Shown here in pieces: positions 12,620 to 19,356 of a stretch of 21,929 nucleotides of DNA. The notes below the pieces were generated by a model. The model saw only the letters and a program-made list of their open reading frames with translations. It ran no database searches and was not told the DNA's origin. The stretch comes from CAXMST01 sp964196325 (GTDB lineage: Bacteria; Actinomycetota; Thermoleophilia; Solirubrobacterales; 70-9). The position numbers and the translations under genes are program-made. How positions within the stretch are numbered: the first letter of the stretch is position 1; every line of letters starts with the position of its first letter. The stretch lies in NCBI GenBank assembly GCA_964196325.1, contig CAXMST010000213.1, forward strand, positions 1 to 21,929. The letters are read 5' to 3'.

Positions 12620-14761
12620 ATGAGCCCGAAGAGGCGACGCCTACTCTCAAGGACGCTCGCGGTGCTCGCGGTGCTCGCGGTGCTGGTTGCCGCGGTCTTC
12701 GCTTACGCCCAGGAGACCCTGTTCGACTCTCGCGTGTTCGCCAGTCGCGCGGTCAGCGTGCTCGAGGACGAGGCCATCCAGCGCGAGCTCTCCGCGACAA
12801 TCGCCGACCAAGCGATCGCGCAGTCGCCCGACCTGGTGGCCGTCCGGCCCCTGGTCGAGGGGGTCGCCGGCCTCCTGGTCAGCTCCGCGGCCCTTCAGGC
12901 GCTGCTCGCCAGCGGAATCGAGGATGTGCACGCGAGCGTCGTCAACGGCAGTGAGGAGACGCTGCTTATCACCCTGGAGAACGTCGGAGTCCTGATCCGG
13001 CAAGGCCTTCAGGCTGCCGCCCCCGACCTGGCCGCCGGGGTCTCCAGCTCATTTGACATACCCCTTTTCCAGGGCGGTGACGAGGACTTCGAGGGAATCG
13101 TGATCGACGCCAGCCAGATCGCCGACGGTCTCGAGATCGGCCATTGGATCGCGCTCGCGTTCGCGCTCGCGGCGGCACTCGGATCGATCGCCTACGCCCC
13201 CACCCGACTCGCCGGGATCCGCCGGCTCGGCAGGAGCCTGGCAGTGGGGGCGATCGCGGCGCTCGTGATCTGGCAGCTCGGCCGCGGCATCGTCGCCCTC
13301 CAGTTCCCCGACGGGGACCCACGCGATACCGCGCGGGCTGTCTATGGCGCATTGCTCGGCGACCTCCGGACCTGGCTGCTGGTCCTCGCCGGCAGCGGCC
13401 TCGTGATCACGGCCGGCGCGTCCTCGACCCGTGATCCGATCGACGTCGGCGCCCTCGTCGCACGGATCTGGGGCCGGGTCACCTCGGTTCCAGACAACGT
13501 CCCGGGGAAGATCCTGCGGGCGCTGATCCTGCTCTTGGTCGGCATCCTCGCTTTGCTGAACCGCGACAGCGTGGTCGATCTGGCCGCCTTCGCCCTCGGA
13601 GCGATCGTGATCTACGCGGGAGCGGCTGAGCTGATGCGGCTGGCGGCGGGCAACGTGCGCTCCAAGCAGGCCGAGTACAGCGCCGCGCGCGACGCCGAGG
13701 AGGACCTGAGCCGCGGCGGCCTACTCCGAGTCGCGCTGGTCGGCGCCGTGTTGCTCGCCGGCTTCGTGCTGGTCGGCCTCGGCAGCGACGACGACGAGCG
13801 CCCCCCAGCCATGGTCGACACCTGCAACGGCCATATCGAGCTCTGCGATCGGACCCTGGACGAGGTTGCCTTTGCGGGGACCCACAACTCGATGTCGGGG
13901 GCGACCTACGACAACTGGTTCTTCGCCCAGCAGGAGAAGGGAATCACCGAGCAGCTCGAGGCCGGCATCCGCGCCCTGCTGGTCGACCCCCACTACGGCG
14001 TCGAGACGCCCCAGGGAGTGGCGACCGACCTCGACAAGGACCTCGGCAGCCGGGAGAAGATCGAGGCCGGCCTCGGATCGGAGGCGGTTGCTGCGGCCGA
14101 GGCGCTGCGCAAGCAGATCGGTTACGAGGGCGGTGGCGACACTGAGGTCTTCCTCTGCCACGGCTTCTGTGAGGTGGGAACGATCCTCTGGGTCGAGGGC
14201 CTGCGGGAGGTGCGCGACTTCCTGGTCCTCAACCCCGGAGAGGTCGTTGTGGTCTCGATCGAGGACGCGACCACGCCCCAGGACACGGTCGCCGAGATCG
14301 AGGCTGCGGGCCTTGGGGACCTGATCTACACGGGGCCGAACGGCCCCTGGCCGACGCTGCGCGAGATGATCGACAGCAACCAGCGCCTGTTCGTGATGGC
14401 CGAGCGCGACGGCGGCGACCCGTCCTGGTACCGCAGGCAGTTCGACATCACCCAGGAGACGCCCTTCAGCTTCGACGACCCCGAGCAGCTCGAGAAGAAG
14501 AGCTCCTGCAAGCCGAACCGCGGTCCCGACGACGCCCCCTTCTTCTTGATGAACAACTGGATCGACACCTCACCGGCCCCCAAGCCCGGCAACGCAAAGG
14601 TCGTCAACCAGAAGCAGTTCCTGCTCGACCGGGTCGAGCTGTGCACCGAGGTGCGCGGGGTCGAGCCCAAGATCCTCGCGGTCGATTTCTACGAGCAGGG
14701 GGACGTCACCGGCGCGGTGGACGAGCTCAACGGCGTCGGGGCCGACGAGGGCGACGACTAG
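12620..14761 (+). CDS. Multi-pass membrane protein with external PI-PLC X domain
   Basis: This is a 713-residue protein. TM1 (about 9-30) is followed by a roughly 145-residue loop ('LFDSRVFASRAVSVLEDEAI...' type). Six more hydrophobic segments lie near 175-193, 206-225, 250-268, 298-315, 318-340 and 368-388. Then comes a C-terminal domain (about 400-713) with the PI-specific phospholipase C X-box features 'FAGTHNSMS' (H422), 'GIRALLVDPHYG' (450-460), and 'VFLCHGFCEVG' with the second histidine H514. Both catalytic histidines are kept, and paired cysteines (402/409, 513/517) suit an extracytoplasmic location. It probably cleaves a phosphodiester in a lipid head group or related polymer outside the membrane. 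The substrate is not evident. The ATG is 9 nt after the polymerase stop, and a GTG at 12617 is the alternative. It converges on the ligase gene, 9 nt away. Confidence 0.88.
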   Translation: MSPKRRRLLSRTLAVLAVLAVLVAAVFAYAQETLFDSRVFASRAVSVLEDEAIQRELSATIADQAIAQSPDLVAVRPLVEGVAGLLVSSAALQALLASGIEDVHASVVNGSEETLLITLENVGVLIRQGLQAAAPDLAAGVSSSFDIPLFQGGDEDFEGIVIDASQIADGLEIGHWIALAFALAAALGSIAYAPTRLAGIRRLGRSLAVGAIAALVIWQLGRGIVALQFPDGDPRDTARAVYGALLGDLRTWLLVLAGSGLVITAGASSTRDPIDVGALVARIWGRVTSVPDNVPGKILRALILLLVGILALLNRDSVVDLAAFALGAIVIYAGAAELMRLAAGNVRSKQAEYSAARDAEEDLSRGGLLRVALVGAVLLAGFVLVGLGSDDDERPPAMVDTCNGHIELCDRTLDEVAFAGTHNSMSGATYDNWFFAQQEKGITEQLEAGIRALLVDPHYGVETPQGVATDLDKDLGSREKIEAGLGSEAVAAAEALRKQIGYEGGGDTEVFLCHGFCEVGTILWVEGLREVRDFLVLNPGEVVVVSIEDATTPQDTVAEIEAAGLGDLIYTGPNGPWPTLREMIDSNQRLFVMAERDGGDPSWYRRQFDITQETPFSFDDPEQLEKKSSCKPNRGPDDAPFFLMNNWIDTSPAPKPGNAKVVNQKQFLLDRVELCTEVRGVEPKILAVDFYEQGDVTGAVDELNGVGADEGDD

Positions 14762-14770
14762 GAGCCGCGG

Positions 14771-15772
14771 TCACTCATCGAGCTGCTCGACCAGGCAGTC
14801 GCGGGGGTCGCGGTCCTCGCGCCAGCGCAGGATCTTGGCACCGTGGCGGATACGGCCGGCGGCGACGTGGTCGAAGCTGACCTCGAGCACCAGCTCGGGG
14901 CGGAGGGAGATCCACTCGAGCTCGCGGTCGGCCGCCCAGCGGCTGGGATCCGCAGAGCCACGCTCGCCGGTCTCATATCGGGCCAGCGTCTCGACCAGCT
15001 CCCGCTTCTGCTTCGCGCGCAGGCCTGAGGTGTGGCCGACGATCCGCAGCCGATCCCCGTCGTAGAGCCCCAGCATCAGCGAACCCACCGTCCCCTCCTG
15101 CTTGCCCGGCCGCCAGCCGGCAACGACCGCATCGATCGTCCGCAACCGCTTGATCTTCGCCATCCCCTTGCGTTCGCCGGGCAGGTAGGGGGCGTCGAGC
15201 TCCTTGGCGATCACGCCCTCACCCCGCTCCATCCAGGTCGCTGTGGCGTCGGGATCGAGGGTCAGCGGAGTCAGCTCGACCGAGCCCGCCGCCGACCCCC
15301 CGGGACCCTCGGGCACCGCCCCCGGCAGGCCGGCGATCAGCTCCACCAGCGCCGCCCGGCGCTCTGAGAACGGCCGAGCCATCCAGGAGTTCTGCTCGAG
15401 CTCGAGCAGGTCAAAGGCCCGAAACAGTGCCGGCGTCTCGACCGCGAGACGCTGGACCCGGGACTCGGCCGGGTGGATCCGCGCCTGGAGGGCATCGAAG
15501 ACCTCGCGGCCGTCGTCGCCGAGGATCACGAGCTCACCGTCGATCACGTAGCGGCCAGTCGGCAACTCCAGCTCGGGGAAATAGCGGCTCAGCGGCTTGC
15601 CACCTCTCGATTGGAGGTAGCTCTGATCGTCATCGACGAATGCCAGCGCCCGAAAGCCGTCGTACTTGGGCTCGTAGGCCAGGCTTGGGCCCTCGCCCTT
15701 GCCCTCCGGCAGGGTCTTGCGCGAGCGAGCGAGCTGCGGTTTGATCGGCGGCTTCAGCGGGGCAGCGGACAC
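14771..15772 (-). CDS. ligC: ATP-dependent DNA ligase, LigC-like
   Basis: The 333-residue protein has the nucleotidyltransferase core of DNA ligases. It has motif I EPKYDGFR with the AMP-accepting lysine K36, 'YVIDGELVIL' (E80), 'FRAFDLLEL' (118-126), motif IV GEGVIAK (184-190) and motif V 'GMAKIKR' (203-209). A C-terminal OB-fold part follows, with 'AGWRPGKQEGTVGSLMLG' and motif VI-like 'EVSFDHVAAGRIRHGAKILRW'. No polymerase or phosphoesterase domain is attached, which fits LigC rather than LigD. The expected role is to seal nicks after gap filling by the stand-alone polymerase encoded nearby. The only nearby start is the GTG at 15772. The frame remains open to 16252, but that part is antisense to the next gene. 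It is divergent from lhgO, 42 nt apart. Confidence 0.93.
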   Translation of the reverse strand: MSAAPLKPPIKPQLARSRKTLPEGKGEGPSLAYEPKYDGFRALAFVDDDQSYLQSRGGKPLSRYFPELELPTGRYVIDGELVILGDDGREVFDALQARIHPAESRVQRLAVETPALFRAFDLLELEQNSWMARPFSERRAALVELIAGLPGAVPEGPGGSAAGSVELTPLTLDPDATATWMERGEGVIAKELDAPYLPGERKGMAKIKRLRTIDAVVAGWRPGKQEGTVGSLMLGLYDGDRLRIVGHTSGLRAKQKRELVETLARYETGERGSADPSRWAADRELEWISLRPELVLEVSFDHVAAGRIRHGAKILRWREDRDPRDCLVEQLDE

Positions 15773-15780
15773 CCTCGGGA

Positions 15781-15807
15781 TTGAAGCACCCCGGCCGCCA
15801 CTAGCCT
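15781..15807 (+). promoter_or_regulatory. Candidate promoter TTGAAG-15-TAGCCT, leaderless lhgO start
   Basis: TAGCCT (15802-15807) ends 7 nt before the ATG at 15815. TTGAAG (15781-15786) lies 15 nt upstream of it, a little short for a -35 spacing. No Shine-Dalgarno is visible. It sits in the 42-nt divergent gap with ligC. Confidence 0.45.
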
Positions 15808-15814
15808 CCCGCGG

Positions 15815-17032
15815 ATGGACCGTGAGCCTCCAAGCGGCTGCGACATCTGTGTGATCGGGGCCGGGATCGTCGGCCTGGCGACGGCGCGGGAGCTGAAGCT
15901 CCGGCATCCGGACGCGACGATCGCGGTGCTCGAGCGCGAGCAGGGTCCGGCCCGCCACCAGAGCGGCCACTCGAGCGGCGTGATCCACAGCGGCATCTAC
16001 TACCGGCCGGGCTCGCTCAAGGCGAGGCTCTGCGTCGATGGCGCGGCCCGCCTGTACTCCTACTGCGAGCAGCGCGGAATCCCGGCCAGAGCCGAGGGCA
16101 AGCTCGTAGTCGCCAGAGGCAACGAAGAGATCGCGCGGCTCGACGAGCTCGAGCGTCGGGGCACCGCGAACGCGGTCGCCGGGCTGCAGCGGGTCGGCCC
16201 GGATGAGTTGGCTCAGATCGAGCCACACGCAGCTGGGGTGGCGGCTCTGCATTCACCCCGCGCCGGAGTCGTCGACTTCGAGACCGTCGCCCACTCCTAC
16301 GCGGCGGATCTGCTGGCGGCGGGGGGCGCGATCCACTACGGCTGCGAGGTTCAGGCGCTCGAGGACCGAGGCCCAGGGGCCACCGTCAAGCACCGCTCGG
16401 GGACGGTCGAGGCGCGACGGGCCGTGGTCTGCGGAGGTCTTTGGGCGGACCGGCTCGCAGTCGCCGCCGGCGCCGACGCCGACCCCAGGATCGTCCCCTT
16501 CCGCGGCGCCTACCTGCGGCTGCGACCAGAGCGGAACGACCTCGTCCGCGCAAGCATCTACCCCGTGCCCGACCCGAGCCTGCCCTTCCTCGGCGCCCAT
16601 CTGACCCGGGACATCAACGGCGAGGTGTTGCTCGGGCCGACCGCCCTGCTGGTCGGCGCCCGGGACGCGTACCGTCTCCGCACGGTGCGGCCGAGAGACC
16701 TCAGCGAGACCCTCAGCTGGCCCGGCACGTGGCGGCTCTTCGGCTCGCACTGGCGGGCCGGGCTGACTGAGATCGGGCACGCCGTGAGCGTGCGCTCCCT
16801 CGTCCGCGAGTGCAGGCGGCACCTGCCGGAGCTGACCGTCACCGACGTGCAGCGCAGCCCTCACAGCGGGGTCCGCGCCCAGGCCGTCGGCCGCGACGGC
16901 ACCCTGATCGACGACTTCGTGTTGAGCCAGACCCCGAGCACCATCCACGTCCGCAACGCCCCCTCCCCCGCGGCCACGTCGTCCCTGGCCCTGGCCCGCG
17001 AGATCGCCGACCGAGTGGACGGGCTGGGATGA
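15815..17032 (+). CDS. lhgO: L-2-hydroxyglutarate oxidase-like FAD enzyme
   Basis: The 405-residue FAD-dependent oxidoreductase of the DAO/GlpD fold has the dinucleotide motif VIGAGIVG (13-20), 'AVLEREQGPARHQSGHSSG' (37-55) and 'VIHSGIYYRPGSLKARLC' (56-73), a run typical of LhgO/L2HGDH. 'SPRAGVVDFETV' occurs near residue 150. The C-terminal 'VRNAPSPAATSSLALA' binds the cofactor region. It would oxidise L-2-hydroxyglutarate to 2-oxoglutarate, a metabolite-repair step, passing electrons to oxygen or the quinone pool. The substrate is inferred from the family. The length matches the family (about 400). The cyclase-like gene starts 13 nt downstream on the same strand. Confidence 0.93.
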   Translation: MDREPPSGCDICVIGAGIVGLATARELKLRHPDATIAVLEREQGPARHQSGHSSGVIHSGIYYRPGSLKARLCVDGAARLYSYCEQRGIPARAEGKLVVARGNEEIARLDELERRGTANAVAGLQRVGPDELAQIEPHAAGVAALHSPRAGVVDFETVAHSYAADLLAAGGAIHYGCEVQALEDRGPGATVKHRSGTVEARRAVVCGGLWADRLAVAAGADADPRIVPFRGAYLRLRPERNDLVRASIYPVPDPSLPFLGAHLTRDINGEVLLGPTALLVGARDAYRLRTVRPRDLSETLSWPGTWRLFGSHWRAGLTEIGHAVSVRSLVRECRRHLPELTVTDVQRSPHSGVRAQAVGRDGTLIDDFVLSQTPSTIHVRNAPSPAATSSLALAREIADRVDGLG

Positions 17033-17045
17033 GAGCGGTCCCCTG

Positions 17046-17561
17046 ATGCGCCTGCGCCGCGAGCAGCTGCTGCAGATGGTCTCCGCGGAGGTGGCTGACC
17101 GGATCCTTGACAGTGAGGAGGACCTGCTCGCCGGCCGCCGACTCGAGGTCAGCGTGCTGAGCTGCGACGTCGTCTCCTTTCGCCCCCTGGCAGAGCAACG
17201 CCCCGCCGACTCGCTCGTGGCTTTGAGCAGGATCCTGAGGCAGCTCGCCCCCACCGTCCTGGCCCATCAAGGCACCCTGATGTCGTTCCCGGGCGATGGG
17301 CTCCTGGCGGTTTTCGGGGCGCCACTATCGGTACCCGACCACCGGCTGCTGGCCGAGCGCGCGAAGGCCGAGATCGGCGGCCCAGCGCTGCGCGCGGCCA
17401 ACGCCGAGCTCGCCACGCTCGGGATCGACCCGCTTGAGCTCCAGATCGCAATCGCCAGCGGCCCCGCCACGGTTGGCGTGATCGGCGCCGAGCCGCGCTG
17501 GGAGTACGTTGCGATCGGCGAGCCCACGAGCCAGGCGGTGGCCGCCACTTCGGACGGGTAG
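17046..17561 (+). CDS. Short, degenerate class III cyclase-like protein
   Basis: The 171-residue protein follows the layout of adenylate/guanylate cyclase domains: 'LLQMVSAEVADRIL' before the core, 'EVSVLSCDVVSF' with metal Asp41, 'GTLMSFPGDGLLAVFGAP' with metal Asp84, and 'SGPATVGVIGAEPRWEYVAIGE' near the end. The substrate-selecting lysine is replaced (Ser80). The 'IGDTVNLAAR' segment reads 'IGEPTSQAVA', so the transition-state Asn and Arg become Ser162 and Ala166. The protein then stops at 171, about 25-30 residues before the usual domain end. No frameshift restores it. It is probably catalytically dead, serving as a regulatory remnant or a decaying gene. It sits 13 nt after lhgO with no clear ribosome site. 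Confidence 0.8.
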   Translation: MRLRREQLLQMVSAEVADRILDSEEDLLAGRRLEVSVLSCDVVSFRPLAEQRPADSLVALSRILRQLAPTVLAHQGTLMSFPGDGLLAVFGAPLSVPDHRLLAERAKAEIGGPALRAANAELATLGIDPLELQIAIASGPATVGVIGAEPRWEYVAIGEPTSQAVAATSDG

Positions 17562-17666
17562 GGGCGCCGGGAGACGCTAGTGCACGCGTCCGTAAGTACG
17601 GTCGCGCTCAGGCAAGTGGCCGGACGGACGCCGCGTGAGGGTGATCGTAATTGCGGATGGGTGTAC

Positions 17667-17672
17667 TAGATT
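17667..17672 (+). promoter_or_regulatory. -10-like TAGATT for leaderless GNAT start
   Basis: TAGATT ends 7 nt before the GTG at 17680, with no Shine-Dalgarno between them. This spacing is the main reason for choosing 17680 over the upstream in-frame GTG at 17635. No good -35 is seen. Confidence 0.45.
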
Positions 17673-17679
17673 CGGGGCG

Positions 17680-18465
17680 GTGAGGGATGAGTTGCGCCGC
17701 CGAGGGGTCGCAGGGATCGAGCTCGAGCTCGAGTTGTTCGGCGGCGCCTCGGAGCTGGCGAGCGTACTGCGCTTCCCGGGAGTCGTCGCCGCGCGCTGCC
17801 CGAGTACGCCCGAGCGATCGGTGTTCAACTCAGTGCTCGCGGTTGACGCCGGGGCCCTCACGGCCGCGGTCGAGCCGCTCGCTGCCGCCTACCGGGAGGC
17901 TGGGGTGCGGGCCTGGACCGTCTGGGTTCCCGATCACGACAGGCAGAGCGCTGCCCTGCTCGCTGCGCGAGGTCATGTCCTCGACGCCTCACCCCGATCG
18001 ATGGGGCTGGAGCTCAGCGGCCTGCGTCCCCCGACCCGGAGCCTACCCCCGGGCGCCGAGCTCGTCGCCGGTGATCTGCCGGCGATTGCCCGGATCAACG
18101 ACCTCGCCTACGGGATCGAGGGGGCTGGCTGGAGCGCCGCGATCGAGCGGACCCCGAACCTCGCGACGCACTCTGCGATGGCGACGATCGGCGGCGAACC
18201 CGCCGCGGGCGCGATCGTCCTCGAAGGCGATGACGACGCCTGCGTAACCGCGATTGCCACCCTCCCCGAGCACCAGGGCCAGGGACTGGCCGCCGCGCTG
18301 ATCGCGAGCCTGCTCTCCGAGAGTCGGGCCCGGGGCATCCGCACGGGGACGCTCCAGGCCAGCCGCGCCGGCGCTCCGGTCTATGAGCGGCTCGGGTTCG
18401 CGGACCTCGGGTTCATCGAGCTATGGGAGCTGAGATCGGCCCCCTGGATGACTGATTCCGAATGA
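17680..18465 (+). CDS. GNAT-family N-acetyltransferase
   Basis: The 261-residue protein has a C-terminal GNAT domain (roughly 125-255). It has the acetyl-CoA motif A 'VTAIATLPEHQGQGLAAALI', containing the Q-G-Q-G-L-A pyrophosphate loop, and the closing 'AGAPVYERLGFADLGFIELWEL' typical of the fold. The N-terminal half ('WTVWVPDHDRQSAALLAARGHV') looks like a second, degenerate GNAT repeat lacking the loop, so the protein may be a tandem GNAT with one active half. The acceptor is unknown. The start at 17680 is taken from the TAGATT element. GTG at 17635 would add 15 residues (276 total). It converges on the amidotransferase gene. Confidence 0.85.
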   Translation: MRDELRRRGVAGIELELELFGGASELASVLRFPGVVAARCPSTPERSVFNSVLAVDAGALTAAVEPLAAAYREAGVRAWTVWVPDHDRQSAALLAARGHVLDASPRSMGLELSGLRPPTRSLPPGAELVAGDLPAIARINDLAYGIEGAGWSAAIERTPNLATHSAMATIGGEPAAGAIVLEGDDDACVTAIATLPEHQGQGLAAALIASLLSESRARGIRTGTLQASRAGAPVYERLGFADLGFIELWELRSAPWMTDSE

Positions 18466-18516
18466 CCGTGCCCACGGGGGCGCGGCTGACCAAGCCGGGC
18501 GCCGCGCGCGGCCGCA

Positions 18517-18537
18517 GCCCGTAGCGGAGCTACGGGC
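18517..18537. terminator. 9-bp hairpin in convergent gap
   Basis: Arms 18517-18525 and 18529-18537 pair perfectly over 9 bp around a GGA loop, between the converging GNAT (ends 18465) and amidotransferase (ends 18624) genes. A second, 6-bp hairpin lies at 18560-18576. There is no T-tract, so it is a plausible bidirectional terminator by position rather than by form. Confidence 0.45.
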
Positions 18538-18623
18538 AAGGTCGTGGGTGGTGATCCGGCGCAGCCGTCAGCTGCGTCAGCCGTGGGTGCGGGAATAGGA
18601 ATCATTCATCTAGCGCCGGGCCC

Positions 18624-19352
18624 TCAGCTCGGCTCACCTGAGGCGACCACGCTCCCAAAGGCCCCGAAGAGTCTGGCGGCAAGCCGCCGCTGGGTCGGCA
18701 TCCAACGCCGGTCGGCAGCCCGCGCCTCGGCCTCCGTGATCCCCGCCGCTTGCAGATGGCCCCCGAGCTCATACCACCCGTCCAGGATCGCGTCCCCAGC
18801 CTCGGGGTGGAATTGAATCCCCCAGGCCCGGGCACCTACCCTGATCGCCTCGCCGCCGAGGCTCGATCGCGAGAGCAGCTCGGCGGCGCCGTCGGGGACC
18901 TCGAAGAAGTCCTCATTCCAGTGCAGCGCAGGAATGGTCTGGGGCAACGACCCCCAGAGGCGATCGCCCTCGGAGGCGGGCTGGCGCCGCACGAGCGGCC
19001 AGTCGATCGAGCGGCTGGGCAGGTGGCTGATAGCCGCGCCCTGGGAGGCTGCGAGAAGCTGGCCGCCGAGGCAGATGCCGAAGACCGGCAGCCGCCGCTC
19101 GACGGCCTCTGCGATCAGCTCGACCTCCCCCAGGAGGTAGGGGTAGCGCTCTAGCTCGCGGACGGACTGCTCTCCGCCCAAGCTCAAGAGGCCGTCGATC
19201 TCCTCGATCCGCGGGAGCGGATCACCGGAGCGCAGGTCGCGCTCATCGAGCTCCAGGCCGGCTGCGCGGAGCGGCTCCTCAGCGAGGCCGAGGGCCGGCT
19301 TGCGCAGATGGTGGATGCAGGCGAGGACGGCGATCGCGGGGGCCGACCCGAT
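18624..19352 (-). CDS. Class I glutamine amidotransferase, apparent ATC start
   Basis: The frame encodes a GMP-synthase-like class I glutamine amidotransferase of about 242 residues. It has an N-terminal strand 'AIAVLACIHHLRKPALGL', 'IDGLLSLGGEQSV', the nucleophile elbow GICLGGQ (C94), 'IPALHWNEDFFEVP', and GIQFHPE (H182, E184), so the Cys-His-Glu triad is complete. It would release ammonia from glutamine or a related amide for an unknown acceptor. No ATG, GTG or TTG occurs in frame before the TTG at 19187, which would remove the first 55 residues, including the first strand. The ATC at 19352 is the best N-terminus: it is 4 nt past the thiolase stop, preceded by GAGG, and gives normal length. 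The start is uncertain, but the gene itself is clear. Confidence 0.85.
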   Translation of the reverse strand: MGSAPAIAVLACIHHLRKPALGLAEEPLRAAGLELDERDLRSGDPLPRIEEIDGLLSLGGEQSVRELERYPYLLGEVELIAEAVERRLPVFGICLGGQLLAASQGAAISHLPSRSIDWPLVRRQPASEGDRLWGSLPQTIPALHWNEDFFEVPDGAAELLSRSSLGGEAIRVGARAWGIQFHPEAGDAILDGWYELGGHLQAAGITEAEARAADRRWMPTQRRLAARLFGAFGSVVASGEPS

Positions 19353-19356
19353 CGCC

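Noticed and set aside
15773..16252. N-terminal extension of the DNA ligase frame to 493 codons
   Set aside because: The extension is antisense to lhgO and shows no ligase-family similarity. The ligase begins at the GTG at 15772.
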